Shown piece by piece: positions 9,462-18,012 of a DNA stretch of 64,000 bases. The stretch lies in NCBI RefSeq assembly GCF_000025005.1, contig NC_013525.1:1948501-2012500 (forward strand), read 5' to 3'. The position numbers and the translations under genes are program-made. The notes beneath the pieces were generated by a model. The model did no database searches and was not told where the DNA came from. It saw nothing but the letters and a program-made list of their open reading frames with translations. Every line of letters begins with the position of its first letter. Within the stretch, counting starts at the first letter, position 1. The stretch is from Thermobaculum terrenum ATCC BAA-798 (GTDB taxonomy: Bacteria; Chloroflexota; Chloroflexia; Thermobaculales; Thermobaculaceae).

Positions 9462-10262
9462 GTGACCGAAGTAATAGGTCGCACAAACCATATCAGCCCT
9501 CTACTGTCAGTAATAGACATCCTAGTAGTAGCAGCTATATTCTATTGGATACTGGGACTCGTTAAGGGCACAAGGGCTGTACCAGTACTTAGAGGATTAG
9601 CCATAATCCTTGTATCCTCCGTAGCGCTCCTGATAATCTTCCAAATTACGCCCTTCAAGCTTCGAGCTCTGGACTTCCTGCTTCAAAGGGCGTTGCTCCC
9701 GGGATTTGTAGTGGCCATTCCAGTTATATTCCAGCCGGAGCTTAGGAGAGCGTTAGAGAGAATCGGCACATCCACCACATTCTCAGCTCTTTACAGCCAT
9801 TCTGAAACAGATGAGATAACTAAATTGGCCCAGAACATAACCAAAGCCGTGACCGATCTTGCAGACAGAAGAATAGGCGCGCTCATAGTCATTGAGCGAG
9901 AGACAGGGCTTGAGGATATAGCAGACACAGGGACAAGGATCGATGCCTGTGCGGATCCAGGATTGCTCGAAAGCATATTCATGCCCAATGGGCCTCTACA
10001 TGACGGAGCTGTCATAATCAGCCGCGGCAGGATAGTCGCAGCTGGATGTGTGTTACCCTTAAGTGAGAATATGAGGGTACTGGGAGAAAGGGGGACAAGG
10101 CACAGAGCAGCACTGGGTGTAACCGAGACCTCTGATGCAATAGCGGTGGTGGTCAGCGAGGAAACAGGTGTGATATCTGTAGCCCAAAATGGCAGGTTAC
10201 TGAGTAACTTTACTGAAGAGAGGCTGATGAGGTTCCTCACAGCAGCTCTCAAACCCAGCTAG
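9462..10262 (+). CDS. cdaA: Diadenylate cyclase (cyclic-di-AMP synthase), CdaA family
   Basis: 266 residues. Three membrane segments at the N terminus (about 15-90) precede the DisA_N catalytic domain. Catalytic motifs are intact: GPLHDGAVII carrying the DGA motif, and GTRHRAALG carrying the RHR motif. The enzyme condenses two ATP to cyclic-di-AMP, a messenger controlling osmolyte and potassium transport and cell-wall homeostasis. A GTG start is used after a GGAG sequence. It heads a three-gene operon with an unknown membrane protein and the YbbR-domain regulator; stop-to-start distances are 2 bases and a 4-base overlap. Confidence 0.95.
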   Translation: MTEVIGRTNHISPLLSVIDILVVAAIFYWILGLVKGTRAVPVLRGLAIILVSSVALLIIFQITPFKLRALDFLLQRALLPGFVVAIPVIFQPELRRALERIGTSTTFSALYSHSETDEITKLAQNITKAVTDLADRRIGALIVIERETGLEDIADTGTRIDACADPGLLESIFMPNGPLHDGAVIISRGRIVAAGCVLPLSENMRVLGERGTRHRAALGVTETSDAIAVVVSEETGVISVAQNGRLLSNFTEERLMRFLTAALKPS

Positions 10263-10264
10263 AT

Positions 10265-11167
10265 ATGAGTAAAAGTCTTGGATACTCCAACAAAATCCGT
10301 ATTCCCACCTACCTTTGGGTAGGAGCTATATGGATAGTCCTTGCTGAGATACTACTCTTCCTTAGGGTAAAACCTGTACCTACCTTCTTCACACCCATAG
10401 TATGGACCGGCTACATATTGCTGGTTGATGGGCTAGTCAAGGCCAAAACTGGCAGATCTCTCATAACTACGAGATTCAGCTTGTTTCTTATCATACTGCC
10501 CTGGTCCATAATTACATGGCTAGTATTCGAAGGTTACAACCTCCATCTGAGAAACTGGCAATATTTCGGACTACCTCAGGACCTTACCCCGAGGCTCCTG
10601 GGATACGTATGGGCTTTCGCAACAATAATTCCAGGCGTGCTTGAGTCAGCCGACTTCGTCAGAGCTTTCTTAGCTCCAAGAGTAAGAATCAACAAGTGGA
10701 CGCCAGGGCAGAAGTTGCTAAACTCATCTATCTTATTAGGAGCTTTATGCTTGATTCTACCTCTACTGATGCCCCAGCGAGTAGCAAGTTACATGTTTGC
10801 ACTTGTCTGGATCGGATTTATATTGCTCCTGGACCCCATACTATACCTGTTAAATAAGCCTTCAATATTAGGCGATTTAGCAAAGGGCCATACAACACGT
10901 CTGGTAAGCCTGCTCATCGCTGGAGTAATAACCGGAGCACTGTGGGAATTCTGGAACTACTGGGCTGAGGCCAGGTGGGAGTATACCATCCCCTACCCTC
11001 TGAGCGCAGGACCTCACTACTTTGAGATGCCTTGGTTGGGTTTCTTTGGTTTCATCCCGTTTGCTATAGAGTTGTTTGATCTTACAAGCTTGCTGATGCT
11101 TTTCCTGGACAAAACAGGTATCTACTCCAGCAATAAAGCTGATACTCAAGATATACTATCTCTATGA
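10265..11167 (+). CDS. Uncharacterised polytopic membrane protein between cdaA and cdaR
   Basis: 300 residues with about eight hydrophobic segments and short loops. I do not recognise the family. Two halves look related. The first has WTGYILLVDGLV (47-58) then FEGYNLHLRNWQYFGLP (88-104). The second has WIGFILLLDPIL (182-193) then WEFWNYWAEARWEYTIPYP (227-245). Each half therefore carries a membrane-adjacent Glu followed by an aromatic-Asn pair. Its start is two bases after cdaA and its end overlaps cdaR by four bases, so it is co-translated with the cyclic-di-AMP synthase and its regulator. A role in sensing, regulation or transport tied to cyclic-di-AMP is inference. Confidence 0.85.
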   Translation: MSKSLGYSNKIRIPTYLWVGAIWIVLAEILLFLRVKPVPTFFTPIVWTGYILLVDGLVKAKTGRSLITTRFSLFLIILPWSIITWLVFEGYNLHLRNWQYFGLPQDLTPRLLGYVWAFATIIPGVLESADFVRAFLAPRVRINKWTPGQKLLNSSILLGALCLILPLLMPQRVASYMFALVWIGFILLLDPILYLLNKPSILGDLAKGHTTRLVSLLIAGVITGALWEFWNYWAEARWEYTIPYPLSAGPHYFEMPWLGFFGFIPFAIELFDLTSLLMLFLDKTGIYSSNKADTQDILSL

Positions 11168-11883
11168 AGGAAGTTCCCTGGAGAAGGATCTTCGTAGCTA
11201 CGAAGATCCCCAGCTCCAAGCTTGAAGCTATATCTTCCAGATTACCTCGGGCAGCCATAGCCTTAGGCATGGCCATACTGCTATGGCTATATGTCACTTC
11301 CACAATAGACACCCAGCGGATACTTTACCCTGCGGTCGAGGTAGAACTCCGTAACCTGCCTCCGGATATGGTACTGGTTAGCAGGGTACCTACTGTGACT
11401 GTAACTATACAACCGCTTAGTCCCGTACTAGGAGGACAAATAGACAGACCCAGAGCTTATGTGGACCTGTCTGGAGTAGGTCCCGGAGTACATACTCTGC
11501 CAGTACAGATTGAGGGATTACCAGGGGCACAGATCGTAGATGTCTCACCGAGAAGAGTAAGAGTCATTCTTAGAAAGATACTCTCTAGAAAGTATCCAGT
11601 GCAGGTTCAGATGAGTCCTCAAGGGATAAACACAAATGGTAAGCTCAAGTTCACCGTAGAGCCCAAAGAAGTGACCGTTAGCGGGACCATGAATCAGCTG
11701 TCAAGAGTACAAAAAGTAGTAGCTAATATCAACCAGCAGACCCTGAAACCTGGAACAGAGATAACAGCAGAGGTACAAGCTTACGACGAAAACAACAGAG
11801 TAATCGATAGCGTGACTATTGATCCCCAGCAGGTGAAGATAAGGATAACACCACAAGAAACACCCACCCCATCGCCATCCTAA
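11164..11883 (+). CDS. cdaR: YbbR-domain protein, CdaA regulator-like
   Basis: 239 residues. One N-terminal membrane segment (about 36-52, AAIALGMAILLWLYV) anchors an extracytoplasmic region with two to three YbbR repeats. Repeat cores end in patterns such as LPVQIEGLPGAQIVDVSPRRVRV and VTIDPQQVKIRIT. The tail is short and Pro/Thr/Ser-rich. In Firmicutes, CdaR binds CdaA and modulates cyclic-di-AMP output. The conserved operon position supports the same role here, although an additional membrane protein separates the two genes. No terminator with a T-tract follows on this strand; the hairpin downstream belongs mainly to the opposing tRNA. Confidence 0.88.
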   Translation: MKEVPWRRIFVATKIPSSKLEAISSRLPRAAIALGMAILLWLYVTSTIDTQRILYPAVEVELRNLPPDMVLVSRVPTVTVTIQPLSPVLGGQIDRPRAYVDLSGVGPGVHTLPVQIEGLPGAQIVDVSPRRVRVILRKILSRKYPVQVQMSPQGINTNGKLKFTVEPKEVTVSGTMNQLSRVQKVVANINQQTLKPGTEITAEVQAYDENNRVIDSVTIDPQQVKIRITPQETPTPSPS

Positions 11884-11905
11884 AGACCAAATTGATAACA
11901 AAAAT

Positions 11906-11936
11906 AGGGGCTTGAAGCAAATATCTTCAAGCCCCT
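11906..11936 (-). terminator. Intrinsic terminator after tRNA-Pro
   Basis: A perfect 12-base-pair stem (11906-11917 with 11925-11936) and 7-base loop. Read on the minus strand it is followed by ATTTTTG, so it ends the tRNA-Pro transcript. It may also block readthrough from cdaR on the plus strand. Confidence 0.88.
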
Positions 11937-11948
11937 GCGTGATTATAA

Positions 11949-12024
<76 letters not shown>

Positions 12025-12032
12025 GCAATCAG

Positions 12033-12063
12033 ATTATACCAAACCCAAGGTGCCAAATTACAA
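12033..12063 (-). promoter_or_regulatory. Putative promoter of tRNA-Pro
   Basis: On the minus strand TTGTAA (12058-12063) and TATAAT (12033-12038) are 19 bases apart. TGG immediately before the -10 makes an extended -10 element, which would offset the long spacer. The tRNA begins nine bases downstream of the -10. Confidence 0.6.
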
Positions 12064-12089
12064 GTGGAGGGGGAACACCCCTCCACTTG
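12061..12089 (-). terminator. Terminator after rplL
   Basis: A perfect 12-base-pair stem (12061-12072 with 12078-12089) and 5-base loop, 13 bases past the rplL stop. The tail on the minus strand is TAATTTGG, only partly T-rich. It overlaps the -35 of the tRNA-Pro promoter. Confidence 0.75.
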
Positions 12090-12102
12090 TCAAACAGAAA
12101 AG

Positions 12103-12504
12103 CTACTTCATCTCAGCCTTAGCGCCAGCCTCCTGCAGCTTAGCAACTGCTGCCTGTGCCTCTTCCTTGGACACACCCTGCTTGACAGGAGCTGGAGCAG
12201 ACTCGACCAAATCCTTAGCCTCCTTTAGGCCGAGGCTTGTTAGCTCGCGTACCGCCTTGATAACGGCAATCTTGTTGGCCCCTACATCAGTGAGCACGAC
12301 ATCGAACTCAGTCTGCTCCTCCTGCTCCTCAGCCGGAGCAGCAGCTCCAGGCGCAGCAGCTACACCAGCTGCAGCTACAGGGGCAACCGCGGTGACGCCG
12401 AACCTCTCCTCAAGCGCCTTTACCAGCTGAGAAAGCTCCAAGACGGTCATGTTCTCTATAGCTTGAATAATTTCTTCCTGGGAAAGCTTGTTCTCTACAG
12501 CCAT
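12103..12504 (-). CDS. rplL: 50S ribosomal protein L7/L12
   Basis: 133 residues. The N-terminal dimerisation helix ([20 protein letters not shown]) leads to an Ala/Pro-rich hinge (about residues 38-62) and the C-terminal factor-binding domain with [14 protein letters not shown]. The hinge has an added acidic stretch (EEQEEQTEF). The protein forms the flexible ribosomal stalk recruiting elongation factors. It follows rplJ by 39 bases and precedes a terminator, so rpoB does not follow as it does in many bacteria. Confidence 0.97.
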   Translation of the reverse strand: MAVENKLSQEEIIQAIENMTVLELSQLVKALEERFGVTAVAPVAAAGVAAAPGAAAPAEEQEEQTEFDVVLTDVGANKIAVIKAVRELTSLGLKEAKDLVESAPAPVKQGVSKEEAQAAVAKLQEAGAKAEMK

Positions 12505-12543
12505 CTTCCTAACCTCTCCTTTATGTTCAAGACTAATTATACT

Positions 12544-13095
12544 CTAACCGGCAGCTTCAGCCGGAACACCACCAAGCTGATCTATTCGTGCTTGCAACAC
12601 GTAAGCTATGGAAGCTACTGCGGCGTTAAGCACTCCTACCAAGTTGGCTATCGGAGCATTCAAACCTCCTACCACCTTGCCAAGCAGTACCTCTCGAGGC
12701 TCTATGTTAGCCAGATCATTCACAGCCTCAGCCGATATGACTTTGTGCTCGAGCACTCCCGCCTTGACACTAAGAATCCTAGTGGACCTGGCAAAGTCGT
12801 TTATGACCTTCGCAACTACCGTGGGATCTCCAAAGGATACAGCTATAGCTGTTGGCCCCTCGAGGTAAGGATCCAGTCCCTCTATCCCCGCAGCCTTAGA
12901 GGCTATACGGGTAAGGGTGTTCTTGGCAACGTGAAACTCCGCATTAGCCTCACGCATCTTTCTGCGCAGCTCATTCATCTGAGCCACGTTCAGCCCTCTG
13001 TAGTCCGCAAGTATTACCGCGGACGATTTGCTCAGAAGCTCCTGCAGCTCGGCTACAGCAGCCTCTTTCTGAGGATTGGGCATTTCGGTCTTCAC
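12544..13095 (-). CDS. rplJ: 50S ribosomal protein L10
   Basis: 183 residues. The N-terminal rRNA-binding part has ILADYRGLNVAQMNELRRKM and AKNTLTRIA, standard for L10. The C-terminal helix region, ending AAVASIAYVLQARIDQLG, holds L7/L12 dimers. It is the stalk base. The start has an AGGAGG site and is preceded by a strong hairpin that is probably the L10 leader. Confidence 0.97.
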   Translation of the reverse strand: MKTEMPNPQKEAAVAELQELLSKSSAVILADYRGLNVAQMNELRRKMREANAEFHVAKNTLTRIASKAAGIEGLDPYLEGPTAIAVSFGDPTVVAKVINDFARSTRILSVKAGVLEHKVISAEAVNDLANIEPREVLLGKVVGGLNAPIANLVGVLNAAVASIAYVLQARIDQLGGVPAEAAG

Positions 13096-13266
13096 CTCCT
13101 TTACAATAAAGTAAGCCCCTACCTGCTTGAGACAGGCAGGGGCTTACCACTATACGCTCGGTATATATCTTCTACCCACTCCCCTTGCCTCGGCTGGCGA
13201 TAACATTAAGCGCTCAGGGCGCACCAGCTGTCTCAGGCAGGCAACGCTTGCAAATTATAGCATTAA
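13096..13266 (-). promoter_or_regulatory. L10-leader-type regulatory region of rplJL
   Basis: The 171-base gap between rplA and rplJ holds a strong hairpin: GTAAGCCCC at 13111-13119 pairs with GGGGCTTAC at 13139-13147, with an inner CCTG/CAGG helix. Read on the minus strand it is followed by TTTATTGTAA and then the rplJ AGGAGGTG ribosome site. Position and shape suit the autoregulatory L10 leader, where excess L10(L12) represses rplJ-rplL. I could not align the kink-turn element by eye, so the name is by position. Confidence 0.6.
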
Positions 13267-13995
13267 CTATGCGGCCTTAGCTTCGGCCTGAGCCTCTGAC
13301 ACATCTACCTGGACGCTAGGACCCATCGTACTAGTCAGGTAGATGCTCTTAATATAAGTGCCTTTGGCACCAGAAGGCTTAGCTTTCAAAACAGCATCCA
13401 TAAGAGCATCGAAGTTCTGTCTAAGCTGTTCCTCTGTAAAGCTGGCCTTTCCTATAGGTACATGCAGTATACCAGTACGGTCGTTACGGAACTCAACCTT
13501 ACCCTTGCGTATCTCCTGTATCGCCCTAGGCAGGTCCTGTGGCTGGACTATAGTCCCACTCCTGGGGTTGGGCATCAAGCCCCTTCTACCCAGTATTCGA
13601 CCAAGCCTACCAACCTTGGCCATCATATCAGGAGTAGCCAAGGCAACGTCGAAATCCAACCATCCCTCGTTTTCAATCCTGCGTATAAGATCGTCAGATC
13701 CCACGTAATCAGCGCCAGCTTCCTGCGCTATTCGCTCGGCCTCACCCTGCGCAAAAACCAATATCCTGACCGGCTTGCCAGTACCGGCAGGGAGAGTCAC
13801 AGTGCCTCTCACCTGTTGATCAGCATGCCTGGGATCTATACCTAACCTTAGATGAGCTTCTATAGTAGCATCAAAATTAGCAGTCTTGGAAGCAGTTTCC
13901 TTTACAATCTTTATTGCTTCCTGGGGGGAATAGATCTTCGACTCATCAACTAGCTTAAGAGCTTCTAGATATCTCTTGCCTCTCTTCTTAGCCAT
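13267..13995 (-). CDS. rplA: 50S ribosomal protein L1
   Basis: 242 residues, slightly longer than average because of an Ala/Glu-rich tail. Typical segments: [10 protein letters not shown] near the start, [38 protein letters not shown] and [19 protein letters not shown]. It forms the L1 stalk at the E site and in many bacteria represses its own operon. It lies 55 bases after rplK. Confidence 0.97.
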   Translation of the reverse strand: MAKKRGKRYLEALKLVDESKIYSPQEAIKIVKETASKTANFDATIEAHLRLGIDPRHADQQVRGTVTLPAGTGKPVRILVFAQGEAERIAQEAGADYVGSDDLIRRIENEGWLDFDVALATPDMMAKVGRLGRILGRRGLMPNPRSGTIVQPQDLPRAIQEIRKGKVEFRNDRTGILHVPIGKASFTEEQLRQNFDALMDAVLKAKPSGAKGTYIKSIYLTSTMGPSVQVDVSEAQAEAKAA

Positions 13996-14050
13996 TTCTT
14001 ATACCTCCGTGGTAATAGCGGGATTACCCTCCCACAAAATACGTACAACC

Positions 14051-14473
14051 TTATACTACTTCTATGCCCATGCTACGAGCGGTACCCTCTATCATCTTCA
14101 TGGCATGCTCTACATCATAGGCATTCAGGTCCTTCATCTTAAGCTCAGCAATCTCTCTAATCTGGTCTCTGGTAACACGACCAACCTTTTGACGATTGGG
14201 AACACCTGAACCTTTTTCGATTCCAGCAGCCTGCAATAGAAGATTAGCAGCAGGCGGAGTCTTTGTAACAAATGTAAAGGACCTGTCCTCGTAAACGGTA
14301 ACCTCTACCGGTATGATCTGCCCAGCCATAGAGGCCGTCCTCTCATTATACTCCTTAACGAACTGGGGTATGGAAACCCCATGAGGAGCGAGAGCCGGAC
14401 CAATTGGCTGGCCAGGAGTCGCCTTACCAGCAGGTAGTTGAAGCTTTACAACTGCTTTTACTTTCTTAGCCAC
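14051..14473 (-). CDS. rplK: 50S ribosomal protein L11
   Basis: 140 residues. The signature [18 protein letters not shown] is present near residue 16 and the C-terminal RNA-binding domain holds [27 protein letters not shown]11 binds the GTPase-associated centre of 23S rRNA. It is 24 bases after nusG in a continuous operon. Confidence 0.97.
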   Translation of the reverse strand: MAKKVKAVVKLQLPAGKATPGQPIGPALAPHGVSIPQFVKEYNERTASMAGQIIPVEVTVYEDRSFTFVTKTPPAANLLLQAAGIEKGSGVPNRQKVGRVTRDQIREIAELKMKDLNAYDVEHAMKMIEGTARSMGIEVV

Positions 14474-14497
14474 TTTGCACTCCCAAGAAAAGATCTA

Positions 14498-15103
14498 TTA
14501 TGGAACTATCTTCTCAACCTGAAGGAAGTCAAGTTCAACAGGTGTTGGACGCCCAAATATACTAATCAACACCTTGACCTTTCCCTTCTCCTCATTGATC
14601 TCGTCCACAGTTCCCTCAAAGTCCGTGAAAGGACCATCGACAATCCTGACCGCCTCTCCAAGCCTGAGGCTCATCTTAACCTTCGGAGGCTCCTCGCTCA
14701 TACGCTGGAGGATCTTCTCAACCTCCTTCTCATCGAGAGGAGTAGGCTTAGTGCCGGAGCCAACAAATCCAGTTACACCAGGGGTGTACCTGACCACATT
14801 CCAGGCCGCATCATCCATTCGCATCCTGACCAGCACGTAACCGGGAAAGACCTTCTTCTGTACCTTATGACGTTTACCTTCCCTGATCTCGATCTCTTCC
14901 ACAGTGGGCACAATTATGTCTCGTATTCTGTCCGACATGCCCATGGTTTCGACCCTATGTTGAAGGTCTCTCTTTACCTTATCCTCATAGCCGCTATAGG
15001 TATGAATAACATACCACTGGAAGCCATCCTCTTCTTCCTGAGCAATAGCTTCTGCCTCTACCGGCTGTGACTGCTGGTTCTCGAGCACCGAATCGTTACT
15101 CAC
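14498..15103 (-). CDS. nusG: Transcription termination/antitermination factor NusG
   Basis: 201 residues with a short acidic N-terminal extension of about 28 residues. The NGN domain starts WYVIHTYSGYEDKVKRDL and contains FPGYVLVRMRMDD and TGFVGSGTKPTPL. The C-terminal KOW domain is VRIVDGPFTDFEGTVDEIN. It contacts RNA polymerase and links it to ribosomes or Rho. The order secE-nusG-rplK-rplA-rplJ-rplL is conserved across bacteria. Confidence 0.97.
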   Translation of the reverse strand: MSNDSVLENQQSQPVEAEAIAQEEEDGFQWYVIHTYSGYEDKVKRDLQHRVETMGMSDRIRDIIVPTVEEIEIREGKRHKVQKKVFPGYVLVRMRMDDAAWNVVRYTPGVTGFVGSGTKPTPLDEKEVEKILQRMSEEPPKVKMSLRLGEAVRIVDGPFTDFEGTVDEINEEKGKVKVLISIFGRPTPVELDFLQVEKIVP

Positions 15104-15134
15104 TAGTAACCTCCAAGTATCTCACCCCTGGTTT

Positions 15135-15365
15135 CTATATGCCACCTATCAAACGGTAAAGCCATAGAAATATGCCATCTACTATGACCCCCAGGAAAAT
15201 GGCCATAGACACCGACAGGACTATCACTACTATCGATAGTCTGATTACCTCATCCCTGGTCGGCCAGGATACCTTTCTAATCTCTGCTCTAGTATCTTCG
15301 TAGAACTTCGAAAGGTTACTTCGGAGGCGAGGGAAGAACCCTCTCCTGACTCTAATGGCTTTCAC
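15135..15365 (-). CDS. secE: Preprotein translocase subunit SecE
   Basis: 76 residues with one C-terminal membrane segment (about 48-70). The amphipathic helix motif TRAEIRKVSWPTRDEV, with the conserved KVxWP, identifies it. SecE clamps SecY in the SecYEG channel. The GTG start directly abuts the rpmG stop codon (TAAGTG). Confidence 0.95.
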   Translation of the reverse strand: MKAIRVRRGFFPRLRSNLSKFYEDTRAEIRKVSWPTRDEVIRLSIVVIVLSVSMAIFLGVIVDGIFLWLYRLIGGI

Positions 15366-15530
15366 TTAGCGAGTCTCCCTATGAAGCGTATGCACCCTAC
15401 ACCTTGGACAATACTTTCTAAGCTCCAGGCGACCAGGATCGTTTCGCCTGTTTTTTTCAGTCAGGTAGTTACGCTCACGACATTCCGTGCATTCCAGGGT
15501 TATTAGTTGTCTATCAGCTTTCTTAGGCAC
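15366..15530 (-). CDS. rpmG: 50S ribosomal protein L33
   Basis: A 54-residue gene. GTG at 15530 starts [20 protein letters not shown], followed by [21 protein letters not shown] and the tail [10 protein letters not shown] before TAA at 15368-15366. The two CxxC pairs (CTEC, CPRC) form the zinc-binding version of L33, and NY.T.KNRRN is diagnostic. It sits between tuf and secE, the classic tuf-rpmG-secE-nusG order. A purine-rich ribosome site (AGGTGGCAAA) precedes the start. Confidence 0.95.
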   Translation of the reverse strand: MPKKADRQLITLECTECRERNYLTEKNRRNDPGRLELRKYCPRCRVHTLHRETR

Positions 15531-15569
15531 TTTGCCACCTACCTACAAACATTTGTTATCATTCACGAC

Positions 15570-15599
15570 CTGGCCCGAGCTGAGCTCAGCTCGGGCCAG
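15570..15599 (-). terminator. 30-base perfect palindrome between tuf and rpmG
   Basis: The sequence from CTGGCCCGAG to CTCGGGCCAG is a perfect inverted repeat that can fold into a very GC-rich hairpin. On the minus strand, the direction of the operon, it is followed by GTCGTGAATG rather than a T-tract; on the plus strand a TATTTTA follows. It may trim or partially terminate the abundant tuf message before the ribosomal genes. Confidence 0.55.
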
Positions 15600-15621
15600 T
15601 ATTTTACATCCTTAAGTATAC

Positions 15622-16824
<1,203 letters not shown>

Positions 16825-16885
16825 CCTCAGGCCTCCTTAGTGATCTTAGTAGTTTTGTCTTCCTAGATAACTTAAATACGAAAAG

Positions 16886-16905
16886 GCCGCATAAAAACAT
16901 GCAGC
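16886..16905 (-). terminator. Hairpin between tRNA-Thr(GGT) and tuf
   Basis: A 7-base-pair stem (16886-16892 with 16899-16905, one G-T pair) just after the tRNA CCA end. Read on the minus strand it is followed by GGCCTTTTCG. It could be a weak terminator or a processing signal dividing tRNA and tuf parts of one transcript. Confidence 0.45.
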
Positions 16906-16907
16906 AC

Positions 16908-16983
<76 letters not shown>

Positions 16984-17005
16984 ATCCGTAGCACAAGGCT
17001 ACAGG

Positions 17006-17088
17006 TGGGCCGGGAAGGATTCGAACCTCCGAAGGCTTTCGCCACCTGGTTTACAGCCAGGCCCGTTTGTCCACTCCGGCACCGACCC
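17006..17088 (-). tRNA. tRNA-Tyr (anticodon GTA)
   Basis: An 83-base class II tRNA with a long variable arm. The acceptor GGGTCGG pairs with CCGGCCC, and the anticodon stem CCTGG/CCAGG has loop CTGTAAA, giving GTA. CCA is not encoded. It lies between two tRNA-Thr genes as in the E. coli thrU-tyrU-glyT-thrT cluster, but no tRNA-Gly is present. Confidence 0.95.
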
Positions 17089-17100
17089 TTATCTTGCAGG

Positions 17101-17172
17101 AGCCGACGGTCGGATTCGAACCGACGACCTACTGTTTACAAGACAGTTGCTCTACCGCTGAGCTACGTCGGC
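17101..17172 (-). tRNA. tRNA-Thr (anticodon TGT)
   Basis: A 72-base cloverleaf. The acceptor is GCCGACG/CGTCGGC, and the anticodon stem ACTGT/ACAGT has loop CTTGTAA, giving TGT. CCA is not encoded. It is the first gene of the tRNA-tuf transcript, about seven bases after the expected transcription start. Confidence 0.96.
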
Positions 17173-17185
17173 CTGCCAGCTTCAA

Positions 17186-17215
17186 ATTATACGTAACACG
17201 GGAACGAGTGGTCAA
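17186..17215 (-). promoter_or_regulatory. Promoter of the tRNA-tuf operon
   Basis: On the minus strand TTGACC (17210-17215) and a perfect TATAAT (17186-17191) are separated by 18 bases. The predicted transcription start near 17179 is just ahead of tRNA-Thr(TGT). This is one of the best consensus promoters in the window and fits a stable-RNA/translation operon. Confidence 0.82.
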
Positions 17216-17217
17216 GT

Positions 17218-18012
17218 CTACTTAGAGCTCTTGCTCTTGTAGATCTCATACAAGGCTATCGAGCCTGCAACCGCCGCATTTAAAGATCCGATCCTCCCCG
17301 CCTGGGGGATCTTGACTAGCAAATCACAGCGCTTACGCACCAACTCTCTTATACCACTGCCTTCACTACCTACTACCAGGCATATAGGTATCCTCAAGTC
17401 TACATCCCATATAACACTGGAGCTCTCATCATATTCCAAACCCAAAACCCAGTATCCGTATTCCTTGAGTTTGGACGCTGTCCTTGCCAGGTTAGTTACC
17501 TTGGATATATTCAAGTGCTCGGTAGCACCAGAAGAGGCATTTACTACTGCGGGCGTGACCTCTACAGATCTATGCTCAGGGATTATGACCGCCCCAATAC
17601 CAAATACCTCCGCAGTTCGAAGCAGGGTTCCAAAATTTTGTGGATCCTGAAGAGAATCCAACATCAGGATGTCCTTGCCCCTCAGCTCCCCACTCGCTAA
17701 CAGATCTTCAATTGAACTATAGCTAAACTCTGAGGCTTCTATCACTACTCCCTGGTGATTAGCACCATGTGTGAGCCTGTCGAGAATGCTACGTTCTACC
17801 CTCTCAATCTGTAATCCAGATCTGGCAGCCAGTGATTCTATAGCTTCTAACGTTTGAGACGCAGAATGCGAATAAGCAACAAGCAGCCTGTATACCTTCC
17901 GCCGGCCAGCTAACAGACACTCTCTGACAGCATTACGGCCGTATATATACACCCTACCTGAAGGTTTAACAGACTCTTGCTCGTGACTTTTTCTTATCTC
18001 TCTAGCCTCCAC
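17218..18012 (-). CDS. rlmB: TrmH/RlmB-family 23S rRNA 2'-O-methyltransferase
   Basis: 264 residues. An N-terminal substrate-binding domain (VYIYGRNAVRECLLAG...) precedes the SPOUT domain with its knot motifs: LDSLQDPQNFGTLLRTAEVFG, VVGSEGSGI and SLNAAVAGSIALYEI. These use SAM to methylate a ribose in rRNA or tRNA; RlmB targets G2251 of 23S rRNA. The overlap with cysS (19 bases) is the common cysS-rlmB arrangement, supporting RlmB. The exact nucleotide target is inference. Confidence 0.92.
   Translation of the reverse strand: MEAREIRKSHEQESVKPSGRVYIYGRNAVRECLLAGRRKVYRLLVAYSHSASQTLEAIESLAARSGLQIERVERSILDRLTHGANHQGVVIEASEFSYSSIEDLLASGELRGKDILMLDSLQDPQNFGTLLRTAEVFGIGAVIIPEHRSVEVTPAVVNASSGATEHLNISKVTNLARTASKLKEYGYWVLGLEYDESSSVIWDVDLRIPICLVVGSEGSGIRELVRKRCDLLVKIPQAGRIGSLNAAVAGSIALYEIYKSKSSK

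Noticed and set aside
12463-13203. 246-residue open frame opposite rplJ
   Set aside because: It is antisense to a certain ribosomal protein gene and its leader, and shows no protein-like pattern.
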